DNA from: Jiangella alba
Lineage (GTDB): Bacteria; Actinomycetota; Actinomycetes; Jiangellales; Jiangellaceae
DNA length: 64,000 bases
Reading direction: 5' to 3'
NCBI RefSeq assembly: GCF_900106035.1
Contig: NZ_FNUC01000004.1
Span: 1,240,001 to 1,304,000 of the forward strand
Program-made: the position numbers and the translations under genes
Shown: piece after piece, positions 7,341 to 16,621 of the stretch
Position numbering within the stretch: position 1 is the stretch's first letter
How the letters are laid out: each line of letters opens with the position of its first letter
The notes under the pieces: generated by a model
Seen by the model: the letters and a program-made list of their open reading frames with translations, nothing else
Told to the model about the DNA's origin: nothing
Database searches by the model: none

Positions 7341-10300
7341 CCGAGCACCTCCGCTTCGGCTATTCCGCTCCGGTAGTTGCCGTCGTCGGCAAGGGGCAAC
7401 TGAGTGAACCACACGAGGAGATACCGAGTGCTCACCGCTTCGTCAAGTGTGCGGGTGACATTCTGCTCAGAGTCCTCGACGGTGTCGATGGCGGTCCAGC
7501 CGTCGAGATCGCCCGGAGCCTGGGTGGCGTCCTCGGGCGCGACCCGCAGTTCGAAGCTCGCACCGGAGTTGATCAGCGCCAGCCGGACCTCGCGCACGGA
7601 CACCGCCTGCCCGAGGTCGAGGTAGACGCCGACGCCGTCCTTCTGCGCCTCGAGCGGGTCGTAGTAGTTGACGGTGGTCCAGGTGGTCTCGGGGTCGCCG
7701 TCGAAGACGTTGCCGACGTCGCTCGGGTTCTCCTCGCCGTTGCCGGCGGGGTCGTAGTCGGTGGCGGCGCTGACGGCGAGGGGCGTCGCCTCGGCGTCCG
7801 GAGTGTCCTCGGGCGGCGTCGTGGCGCCCTCGGTCGCCGAGGTGGACGGCGTGGAGTCGTCGCCGGCGTCGTCGATGGCGCCGAGGAGCAGTTGCAGCCC
7901 GACCAGCGTGGCGCCGACGAGCAGCAGCATGGCCGCCATGACGCCGAGCAGCCGGGCGGTGCGGCCGGACTTGCGCCGTTCCCGCAACTGCTCGACCCGG
8001 CTGGGTGGCGGCGGGACGTCGCCGGGTTCGTCGAGGAGCGCGGGCGGCGCCGCGACGACGGCTTCGTCGGCGACGACGGCGCGCTGCTGGTGGCGTGCGC
8101 CGTTGGCCAGCTCAGTCGCGACCTCGAGCGGGGTGACCAGCGAGGTGGCGTGGTGGCGGCGGGCGTGCCCGATGGCGCGGTCGGTGACGGCGTCGAGCAG
8201 GCGCGGCACGCCGGGGCGGACCTGGCGGGGCGAGGCGAGCCGGCCGTCGATGAGCGGCGCCGGTGGGAGCCCGCCGGGTGTGCCGACGGGCCAGCGGGCG
8301 GTCAGCGCGGCGTAGAGCACGCCGCCGATGCCGATGGCGTCGAGCTCGGCCGGGCGCGGGTGGGACGGGTCGGTGGGCGGGCACGGCGTCTGGGCGGCCC
8401 CACGCAGCGCGTACTCAGTCTCCAGGCCGGCGATCTTCACCGAGCCGTCGGCCGTGACGAACACCAGCGTGGGGTCGAGGTGGCGGTGCGCCAGCCCTTG
8501 GGCGTGCGCGGTGGACATGGCCTCGGCGACCTCACGCCCGACGGCGGCGGCCTGCTCGGGATGGAACGCACCGGCGTGCGCCAGCAGTGCGGCCAGGCTC
8601 TGCCCGGGCGTCCACTCGCGGACGACGTAGGCGACGTCGTCGTCGCTGCCGACGTCGAGGACGCGCAGGAACCGCGGGTCGGAGACGGTGGACGACACCC
8701 GCGCCGCGGTGGCGAACCCGCCCGCCCGCGGGTCGTCCAGCGCGACGGCCTGGACGAACACGGCCCGCCGCAGGACGTCGTCGACCGCCTGCCAGGACTG
8801 GACGCCGTCGGCGTTCTGCAGCAGCCGCTCGAACCGGTACCGTCCGGCGACCGTGCGCCGCTGTCCCGGCGCCGGACCGCGCGGCTCCGGCGGCACACCC
8901 GGCCGGGTGCCGGGCAGCGGCTGGACGACGCGCGCGCCCTCGCGGGCGGCGTCGAGCCCGAGCGCCGCGGCGCCGCCAACACCCGCGCGGTCGCGGTACC
9001 CGCCGGCATGGGTGTCGAAGAAGCTCGGCACGCCGGGCAGGGTCTCGTCGAGGAAGAACTCCGACGTCATGTCGGGGTCCATCGGGCGGCGGAAGATGCT
9101 GAGCGTGCCGGTCTCGACCGGGATGTGGTACTCGGCGGTGTCCTCGAGGAGGTCGCCGGGGTCGGCGGCGGGAGCGGCGCGGCCGCCGCCGCGCAGCCGG
9201 GCCAGCACCATGGCGACGGCGGTGCGCACCTCGGCCACCCGGAAGGCGTAGGCCAGGCCGACGAACGTCACGACGCCCACCGTGCCGCCGATGAGCAGCT
9301 CCAGCATGCGCGCGAACAGCGACGGCAGCGCGTCGCTGACGCCCAGGCCGGTCCAGCCGCGCCACACCAGCCAGGCCAGCCCGGCCGCGATGGCCGAGTG
9401 GATCAGCAGCCGGATGACGTGCTGCACCAGCTGGCTGCCGCCGAGCGTGCCGATGCGCTGCTGCAGCCGGACGGCGCCCACGGCGGCGCCGACGACGTAC
9501 GCGACGCTGTAGCCGGCGGCCAGCGCCATGGTGACGTACTGGGGGCCGGGCGCGGCGATGGCGACGCCGACGGCGCCGATCATGATGACCGCCGACACCC
9601 AGATCTGGGTGTAGAACGGCGTCTTGGTGTCCTGCAGCGCGTAGAAGCCGCGCAGCACGAGGTAGTGGACGGTGAACGCGACCAGCCCGGGCATGAGCAC
9701 GACCAGCGTCAGCGCCAGTCGTCCGGTCTGCCCGCCGGCCGACCCGTAGTCGAAGATCATCGCCGTCAGCGGGAACGCCAGCGCCGCCATCAGCGCGCCG
9801 AGCGGGATGATGACCGCCAGGCACATGCGCAGCGCCGCGACCAGCTTCTCGCGGACGTCGTCGAGGTGGCCGTCGGCGGCGAGGTCGGACAGCCGCGGCA
9901 GCAGCGCGGTGGCCAGCGAGACCGTGATGATGGAGTGCGGCACCATCATGATCAGCATGGCGTTGGCGTACACCGAGTAACCGGCGCCGGCGTCGCCCGC
10001 GCTGACGCTGCTGGCGCCCGACGCGACCTTCACGACCACCAGGTACGCGAGCTGGTTGACCACGACGAACGCGACCGTCCACAGCCCGAGCCGCACCGAC
10101 TCGCCGAGCCCCTGGCCGCGCCAGTCGGTGCGGAACCGCAGCGAGAACCCGGTCTTGCGCAGCACCGGGATCAGCACGATGGCCTGCGCCAGCACGCCGA
10201 CCGTGGACCCCAGCCCCAGCAGCAGCGTCTGGGTGGTCGTGAACGGCTGGAACCCCTGGGTGCCGTACACGAAGAGGAACACGCCGAACACCGCGATGGC

Positions 10301-10849
10301 CACGACGTTGTTGAGGATCGGCGACCACATCATCGGGCCGAACCGGCCCTTGGCGTTGAGCATCTGGCCGATCAGCACGTACAGCCCGTAGAAGAAGATC
10401 TGCGGCAGGCAGAACCGGGCGAACATGACCATGTTGTCGAAGTACGGCCGCATGTCGGGGTCGAGATAGCGGTCGTCGACGATCAGTTGCATCAGCCAGG
10501 GCGCGGCCAGCACCGCCAGCAGCGTCGCCAGCCCGAGCACCGCCACGGCCAGGCTGAACAGCCGCTGCGAGAACGCCTGGCCGCCGTCGGCGTCGTTCTT
10601 GATGGCGCGGACCAGCACCGGGACGAGGACGGAGTTGAGCACGCCGCCGCCGACCAGGATGTAGATCATGTTCGGCAGCACGTTCGGCACGTTGAACACG
10701 TCGGCCGTGGCCGCCGTCAGGCCGATGGCGGCCGCGATGACCGCGGCGCGCGCGAACCCGGTGAGCCGCGAGACCACGGTCCCGGCGGCCATGATGGCGC
10801 TGGAGCCCAGCATGCCGGAGCTGCGGGGCGGCTCTTGTGTCGCCGTCAC
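7337..10849 (-). CDS. murJ: MurJ lipid II flippase fused to a pseudokinase and an extracellular discoidin-like domain
   Basis: A 1170-residue protein with the mycobacterial MviN architecture. Residues ~10-550 form the polytopic MurJ/MviN flippase that exports lipid II for peptidoglycan synthesis. A linker precedes a kinase-like domain at ~665-930 that is catalytically dead: the ATP-binding lysine is absent (AVFVQAVAL), the catalytic loop reads HRHLD at 788-792 instead of HRDLK, and DFG is replaced by AGLE. One membrane helix lies near 967-990, then an extracellular domain at ~1030-1170 resembling a discoidin fold. In Mycobacterium the pseudokinase is phosphorylated by PknB and recruits FhaA. 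GTG at 10847-10849 has AGGAGGC and overlaps the previous stop; the end overlaps sigM. Confidence 0.93.
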   Translation of the reverse strand: MTATQEPPRSSGMLGSSAIMAAGTVVSRLTGFARAAVIAAAIGLTAATADVFNVPNVLPNMIYILVGGGVLNSVLVPVLVRAIKNDADGGQAFSQRLFSLAVAVLGLATLLAVLAAPWLMQLIVDDRYLDPDMRPYFDNMVMFARFCLPQIFFYGLYVLIGQMLNAKGRFGPMMWSPILNNVVAIAVFGVFLFVYGTQGFQPFTTTQTLLLGLGSTVGVLAQAIVLIPVLRKTGFSLRFRTDWRGQGLGESVRLGLWTVAFVVVNQLAYLVVVKVASGASSVSAGDAGAGYSVYANAMLIMMVPHSIITVSLATALLPRLSDLAADGHLDDVREKLVAALRMCLAVIIPLGALMAALAFPLTAMIFDYGSAGGQTGRLALTLVVLMPGLVAFTVHYLVLRGFYALQDTKTPFYTQIWVSAVIMIGAVGVAIAAPGPQYVTMALAAGYSVAYVVGAAVGAVRLQQRIGTLGGSQLVQHVIRLLIHSAIAAGLAWLVWRGWTGLGVSDALPSLFARMLELLIGGTVGVVTFVGLAYAFRVAEVRTAVAMVLARLRGGGRAAPAADPGDLLEDTAEYHIPVETGTLSIFRRPMDPDMTSEFFLDETLPGVPSFFDTHAGGYRDRAGVGGAAALGLDAAREGARVVQPLPGTRPGVPPEPRGPAPGQRRTVAGRYRFERLLQNADGVQSWQAVDDVLRRAVFVQAVALDDPRAGGFATAARVSSTVSDPRFLRVLDVGSDDDVAYVVREWTPGQSLAALLAHAGAFHPEQAAAVGREVAEAMSTAHAQGLAHRHLDPTLVFVTADGSVKIAGLETEYALRGAAQTPCPPTDPSHPRPAELDAIGIGGVLYAALTARWPVGTPGGLPPAPLIDGRLASPRQVRPGVPRLLDAVTDRAIGHARRHHATSLVTPLEVATELANGARHQQRAVVADEAVVAAPPALLDEPGDVPPPPSRVEQLRERRKSGRTARLLGVMAAMLLLVGATLVGLQLLLGAIDDAGDDSTPSTSATEGATTPPEDTPDAEATPLAVSAATDYDPAGNGEENPSDVGNVFDGDPETTWTTVNYYDPLEAQKDGVGVYLDLGQAVSVREVRLALINSGASFELRVAPEDATQAPGDLDGWTAIDTVEDSEQNVTRTLDEAVSTRYLLVWFTQLPLADDGNYRSGIAEAEVLG

Positions 10850-13035
10850 CGCGCTGCCTCCTGGGTGGGCCTCGCCTCCGCGGGAAGCTCGTCGAGAACG
10901 CTACCTCCGGCCGGTTCGGGGGAGTCGTCGGGACGACGGCGGCGACGGCGCGGCCGCCGGCTGCGCAGCGTCCGGCGGACGATCGCGCCGAGGAACAGCG
11001 CGCCGGCCCCGCCGACGATGACCCAGCCGATGGTGCCGTACTCGGTGGCGTTGACGACGGTGGCCACCGGGTTCCCGATGGGCTGCCCGTCGTCGGTGGT
11101 CAGCTGCACCTCGATGGGGACCCGGCCGTTCGCCGCGGCCTGCGCGGTGACCTCGACCAGCTTCTGCTCGCCCGGACCCATCTCCTGGGTCTCGACCTCG
11201 GAGACGCGCAGGCGGTCGGGGTTCTCGGACTGCACCTGGAGCCGGACGTTGACGGCGTCGGGCAGGTCGTTGGTGACGGTGAGCGGGAACGAGCCGGTGC
11301 GGCTGGACAGCGTGACCGACTCGGGCACGGTGATGCTGACCCGCTCGATGCGCCGGGTGAGACCGTCGCCGATGCCCCTGGCGTAGGAGACCCCGGTGTC
11401 GGGGTTGTCGCGCCAGCCGGTGGACGCCGAGCGCAGGGTGGCGTGGTCGAGCGCGGTGGTCACGTCCTCGGGGTCGGCCAGCAGCGTGGTGTACTGCGTG
11501 GCGTCGTCGCGCAGCTCGGCGGTGGCGGCGACGTTGGCTTCCGGCAGCGAGGTCGTGCCCTCGGACGGCGTCGTCGAAACCTCCGGCGCCTCGCCCGCGC
11601 CGACGCGGTCGGTGAGGCCGACCGGCTCGACCCAGGTGCTGGACGTCCACGCGGCCACCAGGCTCTGCGGGATGGGTTCGGCCGGGCGCCAGCGCAGCGG
11701 CGGCGCGGCGACCAGCAGCGGCGGCTCGGTGTCGTCGTCGGCGGCGGCCAGCGCGACCATGGCGGTCTCGGCGATCCAGCGCTGCTGGAGGTCGGCGGCG
11801 CCGGCGGTGGGTTCGTCGGCCGCAACGGCGTCGGAGATGGCCGAGCTGAGCCCGGCGTCGGCGGCCACGACGCGCAGCGTCTTGTCACCGGCGGTGACCT
11901 CGCCCAGCGCGCCGGCCTCGCTGTGGTCGGCATCGTCCTGGTCGGTGGCCTGGACCGCGTCGGACGGGACGACGACGGTGCTGGCGCCGGCGTCGGCCAG
12001 CGTCGTCAGGACGTCGTCGGTGACGGCGTCGTCGAGCCAGGCGACGCCGGACGTGGCGGCCGGCAGCTGCTCGGCCGCGGCCTCGCTCGCCGCCAGCGAC
12101 TGCTGACTCAGCGTGCCGGCCAGGGCGGCGTCGTGCTCGTCGAACGCACCGATGTCGGGCACCGCGTACGGCAGCGTCCAGACGTCGTGGTCCTGGGTGA
12201 CCTCGTCGAACCGTTCGCGCCAGGCCAGGGCGGCGTCGGTGTTGGCCTGCGAGCCGTCGATGGTGCCCTCGGGCGTGACGACGCTGTAGCCGTCGGACAG
12301 GACGGACACGGTGTCGAGGAGGTCGGGGTCGACGGCCCAGGTGACGGGCGCCTCGGCGCCGGCGTCGAGGAGGGCCGACAGCGGCTCGTCGGGGCCCAGT
12401 TGCTCGGCCAGCGTCTCGTCGGTGAGGCTGCCGTCGGGCAGCAGCGCCGGCCGGGCCGCCAGCGGCCAGAGCACGGCGACCGGCACGGACGGCAGCTCCT
12501 CAGGGTTCTGGATCCAGGGCACGACGGTGCGCGACGTGAAGCGCGCGCGGTCGGTGCTGTCGAGCGGCGAGGCCAGGACGTCGACGCCGACGACGTACAC
12601 GCCGTTGGCGTCGAAGCCCAGCTGCTCGCTGGAGATCGTGACGGTGAAGTCGGCGGCCTGGCCCGGTTCGAGGGTGGCGGCGAGGAGGTCGAACCCGTCG
12701 CTGTCGCGCGACCCCCAGTACAGCTCCTCGTCGGTGCCGATGGCGCGGATCTCGTCGCGCGACTCGACCCGGTTGGTGCTGAACCGCGGCAGCGCCTGGA
12801 CGTTGCTCATCGGCTCGTCGCCGGTGTTGCGCACGGTGCCGGTGAGCGTGATGGCGTCGACGTCAGGGGTGAGGACGCCGGGCGAGACGCCGGTCAGGGC
12901 GGTCTCGGCGGTCAGTGCGCCGGCATCGGGCGCCGTCTCCTCGGCCGCGGCCGTGCCAGGGGCCAGCAGCCCCACGCCGATGACGGCGGCGGGAGCGCAG
13001 AGGGCGGCGAGGGCGCGGAGGCCGGGCAGCCTCAT
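10846..13035 (-). CDS. Secreted, C-terminally anchored DUF6049-family protein
   Basis: A 729-residue protein encoded directly before murJ, with an ATGA overlap at its start and a GTGA overlap at its end. It has a signal peptide (residues ~1-31, ending GTAAAEE), a large extracellular body, one membrane helix near 660-682 (IGWVIVGGAGALFLGAIV) and an Arg-rich cytoplasmic tail. The region before the helix looks like an Ig-like fold with beta strands; the middle may be a glycosidase/polysaccharide-deacetylase-like barrel, but I see no catalytic motif I trust. Conserved linkage to MurJ suggests a role in wall assembly outside the membrane, perhaps touching the extracellular domain of MurJ. That is inference. 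Confidence 0.85.
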   Translation of the reverse strand: MRLPGLRALAALCAPAAVIGVGLLAPGTAAAEETAPDAGALTAETALTGVSPGVLTPDVDAITLTGTVRNTGDEPMSNVQALPRFSTNRVESRDEIRAIGTDEELYWGSRDSDGFDLLAATLEPGQAADFTVTISSEQLGFDANGVYVVGVDVLASPLDSTDRARFTSRTVVPWIQNPEELPSVPVAVLWPLAARPALLPDGSLTDETLAEQLGPDEPLSALLDAGAEAPVTWAVDPDLLDTVSVLSDGYSVVTPEGTIDGSQANTDAALAWRERFDEVTQDHDVWTLPYAVPDIGAFDEHDAALAGTLSQQSLAASEAAAEQLPAATSGVAWLDDAVTDDVLTTLADAGASTVVVPSDAVQATDQDDADHSEAGALGEVTAGDKTLRVVAADAGLSSAISDAVAADEPTAGAADLQQRWIAETAMVALAAADDDTEPPLLVAAPPLRWRPAEPIPQSLVAAWTSSTWVEPVGLTDRVGAGEAPEVSTTPSEGTTSLPEANVAATAELRDDATQYTTLLADPEDVTTALDHATLRSASTGWRDNPDTGVSYARGIGDGLTRRIERVSITVPESVTLSSRTGSFPLTVTNDLPDAVNVRLQVQSENPDRLRVSEVETQEMGPGEQKLVEVTAQAAANGRVPIEVQLTTDDGQPIGNPVATVVNATEYGTIGWVIVGGAGALFLGAIVRRTLRSRRPRRRRRRPDDSPEPAGGSVLDELPAEARPTQEAAR

Positions 13036-13613
13036 GACCCGTCCTTCCGGGTGCCGCCGGCTTCGGCGACGGTGCTCGCGGCGGTGTCGCCGGGCGAGTC
13101 CGGGAGCAGCTCGCGCAGCCGTCGCGCCAGCCGCCGTTCGGACGCGTAGCGCATCCGTCCGGCCAGCTCGTCCAGTGGCACCCAGGCCACTTCGCTCACC
13201 TCCACGTCGTCGGTGCTCAGACTCCCACCGGTGGCCTCGAGGAGAAAGTGGTGCACCGTCTTGTGGATCCTCCGATTGTCCGCCACGAACCAGTAGTCGA
13301 TGTCGCCGACCGGGGTGACGACCCTCGACTGCAGACCAGTTTCCTCCGAAACCTCCCGCACTGCAGCTTCCTCGGGGGTTTCACCTGCCTCGACGTGTCC
13401 CTTGGGCAGCACCCACTCCAGCCGTCCGCGGCGGTCGATGCGGCCGATGAGGGCGACGCTCGACGGGTGCTCGTAGTGGTCGACCACCAGGCCCCCCGCT
13501 GAGGTCTCGCGGACGGTGCGCAGCCGCGGCCGGCCGGCCTTGCGCCGTCGCCGCGCTCCCCGACGTCGCCGATGGTGCGGACCGTCGGCTGGCGAGGACG
13601 GCGAGCCGGGCAT
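13032..13613 (-). CDS. NUDIX hydrolase (MutT4-like)
   Basis: A 193-residue protein with an Arg-rich N-terminus and a NUDIX domain at ~45-165. The Nudix box is complete: GHVEAGETPEEAAVREVSEE followed by TGL. Such enzymes hydrolyse nucleoside diphosphates linked to another group; the substrate is not readable here. Its place, first in the murJ operon and divergent from cca, matches mutT4 of mycobacteria. ATG 13611-13613 is my choice of start; ATG at 13643 is possible, and neither has a strong ribosome binding site. A much longer frame to 15095 is antisense to cca and is rejected. The end overlaps the next start (ATGA). Confidence 0.88.
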   Translation of the reverse strand: MPGSPSSPADGPHHRRRRGARRRRKAGRPRLRTVRETSAGGLVVDHYEHPSSVALIGRIDRRGRLEWVLPKGHVEAGETPEEAAVREVSEETGLQSRVVTPVGDIDYWFVADNRRIHKTVHHFLLEATGGSLSTDDVEVSEVAWVPLDELAGRMRYASERRLARRLRELLPDSPGDTAASTVAEAGGTRKDGS

Positions 13614-13703
13614 ACGTCCAGAGTAGCTGGGATGCGGCCGCATCCTGCGTAGCAGCGAAAGCGGTTGGGATCCCGGGGGTGTCGCCCCGTAGGCTGGTCC
13701 GTC

Positions 13704-15170
13704 GTGATCGGAACGAAGGAAGCGGCGAACCACGTGCTCTCGAAGGCGCAGCGGCAGGCGGTGCGGCAGTTGCTGCGCATCGCGCCCGTCGCCGACGAAC
13801 TGGGCGCTCGTTTCCAGGCCGCCGGGCACGAGCTGGCGCTGGTCGGCGGCTCCGTCCGCGACGCCCTGCTCGACCGTCTGGGCCAGGATCTCGACTTCAC
13901 CACGTCGGCCCGGCCCGAAGAGACGAAGCGCCTGCTCGCGGGGTGGGTCGACAGCCTGTGGGACGTCGGGCAGAAGTTCGGCACCATCGGCGGCACCAAG
14001 GACGGCTTCCAGATCGAGATCACCACCTACCGCGCCGACAGCTACGACCCCACCAGCCGTAAGCCGGCGGTCGCGTACGGCACGTCCATCACCGACGACC
14101 TCCTGCGCCGCGACTTCACCGTCAACGCCATGGCCGTGCTGCTGCCCGGCCGCGAGTTCGTCGACCCGTACGGCGGGCTGGCCGACCTCGGCAGCCGGGT
14201 CATCCGCACGCCCGGCACGCCGGAGCAGTCGTTCTCCGACGACCCCCTCCGCATGATGCGCGCCGCGCGCTTCGCGTCGCAGCTCGGCTTCGAGGTGGCG
14301 CCCGAGGTGGTCGCGGCGATGACCGACATGGCCGGGCGCATCGACATCGTCTCGGCCGAGCGGGTCCGCGACGAGCTGACGAAGCTGCTGCTGTCGCCGG
14401 CGCCGCGCACCGGGCTGACGCTGCTGGTCGACACCGGCATCGCCGGCCACGTGCTGCCCGAACTGCCCGCGCTGCGGCTCGAGATCGACGAGCACCACCG
14501 GCACAAGGACGTCTACGAGCACTCGCTGACGGTGCTCGAGCAGGCCATCGAGCTGGAGCGGCGGCTGCCCGGCGGCGGCCCCGACCTCGTCACGCGGATG
14601 GCGGCGCTGCTGCACGACATCGGCAAGCCGCGCACCCGCAAGTTCGAGCCCGGCGGCGGCGTGAGCTTCCACCACCACGACGTCGTGGGCGCGAAGCTGG
14701 CCCGCAAGCGGCTCACGGCGCTGCGCTACCCGTCCGCCGTCATCGACAGCGTCACCCAGCTCATCCAGCTGCACCTGCGCTTCCACGGCTACGGCGGCGG
14801 CGAGTGGACCGACTCCGCGGTGCGCCGCTACGTCCGCGACGCCGGGCCCGAGGTCGAGCGGCTGCACGTCCTGACCCGCGCCGACAGCACGACGCGCAAC
14901 CGGCGCAAGGCGCTGGCCTTGCAGCAGTCGTACGACAGCCTGGAGAACCGCATCTCCCGGCTGGCCGAAGAGGAGGAGCTGGCCGCCATCCGGCCCGACC
15001 TCGACGGCAACCAGATCATGCAGATCCTGGGCATCCGGCCGGGCCCGCTGGTCGGCCGCGCCTACCACCACCTGCTCGAGGTCCGGCTCGACCACGGTGT
15101 GCTGTCCGAGGACGACGCGCGGGCGGAACTGCTGCGGTGGTGGTCCGAGCAGCCGGAGGCCTCGGCGTGA
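13704..15170 (+). CDS. cca: CCA tRNA nucleotidyltransferase
   Basis: A 488-residue cytoplasmic enzyme that adds or repairs the 3' CCA end of tRNAs. The class II head domain carries GGSVRD at 48-53 and the metal-binding DLDFTT at 62-67; RRDFTVNAMAV and DDPLRMMRAARFASQLGF belong to the neck. A C-terminal HD domain has HD at 304-305 (LLHDIGKPRTR), typical of the actinobacterial PcnA/Cca form. I use GTG 13704, which gives the usual length; GTG 13734 is an alternative. It is divergent from the NUDIX-murJ operon with ~90 bp between, as in Mycobacterium and Streptomyces. The stop overlaps the start of the next gene (GTGA). Confidence 0.95.
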   Translation: MIGTKEAANHVLSKAQRQAVRQLLRIAPVADELGARFQAAGHELALVGGSVRDALLDRLGQDLDFTTSARPEETKRLLAGWVDSLWDVGQKFGTIGGTKDGFQIEITTYRADSYDPTSRKPAVAYGTSITDDLLRRDFTVNAMAVLLPGREFVDPYGGLADLGSRVIRTPGTPEQSFSDDPLRMMRAARFASQLGFEVAPEVVAAMTDMAGRIDIVSAERVRDELTKLLLSPAPRTGLTLLVDTGIAGHVLPELPALRLEIDEHHRHKDVYEHSLTVLEQAIELERRLPGGGPDLVTRMAALLHDIGKPRTRKFEPGGGVSFHHHDVVGAKLARKRLTALRYPSAVIDSVTQLIQLHLRFHGYGGGEWTDSAVRRYVRDAGPEVERLHVLTRADSTTRNRRKALALQQSYDSLENRISRLAEEEELAAIRPDLDGNQIMQILGIRPGPLVGRAYHHLLEVRLDHGVLSEDDARAELLRWWSEQPEASA

Positions 15171-15565
15171 GAACGGGGCCCGCTCTCGCCGTCGACGCCG
15201 TCCTGGTGCTGGTGTTCGTGCTCATCGGCCGGCGTACGCACGACGACCCGCTGTCGCTGTCCGGGTTGGCGACGACGGCCTGGCCGTTCCTGGCCGGCCT
15301 GGCCGTCGGCTGGGCCGTGACGCTGTGGTGGCGGAGGCGGGGGGACGCCGGCCCCACCACCTGGCCCGCCTCGCTCGGCGCCGGCGTCGTGGTGTGGGTC
15401 GCGACGGTGGCCGTCGGCATGCTGCTGCGGGCCGCGTCGGACCAGGGCACGGCGCCGTCGTTCGTCGTGGTGGCGACGCTGGTGCTCGGCGTGTTCCTGG
15501 TCGGCTGGCGGGTGGTGGCGCGTCAGTTCCGGCGCGACGCGAGCAGCTCGTCCTCGGCGGCGTAG
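15167..15565 (+). CDS. DUF3054-type small membrane protein
   Basis: A 132-residue protein with four hydrophobic segments, near residues 5-22, 33-54, 66-85 and 97-116. The short Arg/Thr/His loop after the first helix (GRRTHDDPLSLSGLATTAWP) and the length fit the DUF3054 family, whose function is unknown. The GTG start overlaps the cca stop (GTGA), so it is coupled to cca. Its last 43 bases overlap the end of the convergent epimerase-like gene, so both coding tails share DNA. Annotation as a membrane protein is firm; the family call is moderate. Confidence 0.8.
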   Translation: MRTGPALAVDAVLVLVFVLIGRRTHDDPLSLSGLATTAWPFLAGLAVGWAVTLWWRRRGDAGPTTWPASLGAGVVVWVATVAVGMLLRAASDQGTAPSFVVVATLVLGVFLVGWRVVARQFRRDASSSSSAA

Positions 15566-16560
15566 TCGTCCATCGCGTCGCCGTAGAACTGCGCCAGCAG
15601 CGGGAACGCCTCGCGCCACGGCCGTTCGGCGAGCTGACCGCGCAGCCAGGCCGACGTCCATTCGACGGCCTCGGCGTAGCTCGCGACCGGCGCGTAGCCC
15701 AGCTCCGTCGCCGCCGCCGTCATGGAGACGAGGAACGGGCGCGGCACCGACCACGGGGTGCGGCCCACCCGCGACTCCGGCGCGCCGTCCAGTGGCACCA
15801 GTTCCGGCTCGTGACCGATGGTCGCGCCGACGGCCAGGACGATGTCGGCGACGGAGGGTGGTTCCGGGTCGCCGGCGTTGAGGACGCGGCTGCCCGGGCG
15901 CGCCGCCGCGAGCCGGACCAGCTCACCGAGATTCGGCGCACTCGTGGTGTGGAACCGGCTGCGGCCGCCGTGCGTCAGCGGGACACGCGGCCGGCGGTCC
16001 AGCGCGCGCAGCAGCGGCCAGACCTCGCGCGGGCTGGTGCTGCCCGGGCCGTGGATGGCGCACGGCCGCAGCACGGTGACCGGCAGCCGTCCGTCGTCGA
16101 GCAGGGTGTGCTCCAGCAGCATCTTCTGCGTCGAGTACGTGTCCGGGCCTGGCGGCACCGTCGCCTGGGTCTCCGGGACGGGCGCGGCGAAGCGCGGGAA
16201 GTCGTCCGGCCCGGTCGCCGCGTCCAGCGAGCGGCCCTCGTCGTCGGCGTACACCGAGGCGCTGGAGACGACGATCAGCGAGCCGACGTCGCCGGCCAGG
16301 CCGAGCAGCAGCCGCGCGTCGGCGTCGTCGTAGGCGATGGTGTCGAGCAGGACGTCGGCGCCGCCGGTCTCGCGCAGCACGCCGGCGAGGTCCGCGCGGT
16401 CGGCCAGCCGCTCGTCGACGCCGCGCCGGGCCCAGCCGGACGGCGCCGCGGTGCTGCCCCGGTGCACGGCCGTGACGGACCAGCCGTCGTCGAGCAGGGA
16501 CTCCACGGCGGCCCGGCCGATCTGGCCCGTGCTCCCGACGACGATCGCGTGACCACTCAT
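15523..16560 (-). CDS. NAD-dependent epimerase/dehydratase-family protein
   Basis: A 345-residue short-chain dehydrogenase of the extended type. The Rossmann nucleotide-binding motif GSTGQIG is at 9-15, the serine of the triad lies around SSAS at 99-102, and the catalytic Y-x3-K is YSTQK at 142-146, so the active site appears intact. The family acts on nucleotide sugars and related compounds; the substrate cannot be read. ATG at 16558-16560. Its C-terminal coding end overlaps the convergent DUF3054 gene by 43 bp. Neighbours give no pathway context. Confidence 0.85.
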   Translation of the reverse strand: MSGHAIVVGSTGQIGRAAVESLLDDGWSVTAVHRGSTAAPSGWARRGVDERLADRADLAGVLRETGGADVLLDTIAYDDADARLLLGLAGDVGSLIVVSSASVYADDEGRSLDAATGPDDFPRFAAPVPETQATVPPGPDTYSTQKMLLEHTLLDDGRLPVTVLRPCAIHGPGSTSPREVWPLLRALDRRPRVPLTHGGRSRFHTTSAPNLGELVRLAAARPGSRVLNAGDPEPPSVADIVLAVGATIGHEPELVPLDGAPESRVGRTPWSVPRPFLVSMTAAATELGYAPVASYAEAVEWTSAWLRGQLAERPWREAFPLLAQFYGDAMDDYAAEDELLASRRN

Positions 16561-16621
16561 GGCGCCGACGGTAGCCAGCCGGCCGGGCGCCCGTCACCGT
16601 TCTCTGCCCGCGGCAGAGCTC

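Noticed and set aside
7892-11386. Plus-strand open frame of 1164 codons
   Set aside because: Antisense to murJ and DUF6049; composition rich in His, Arg, Gly and Gln as expected of a high-GC shadow, with no domain.
13644-15095. Long N-terminal extension of the NUDIX gene
   Set aside because: Antisense to cca; the Nudix protein is complete from 13613.
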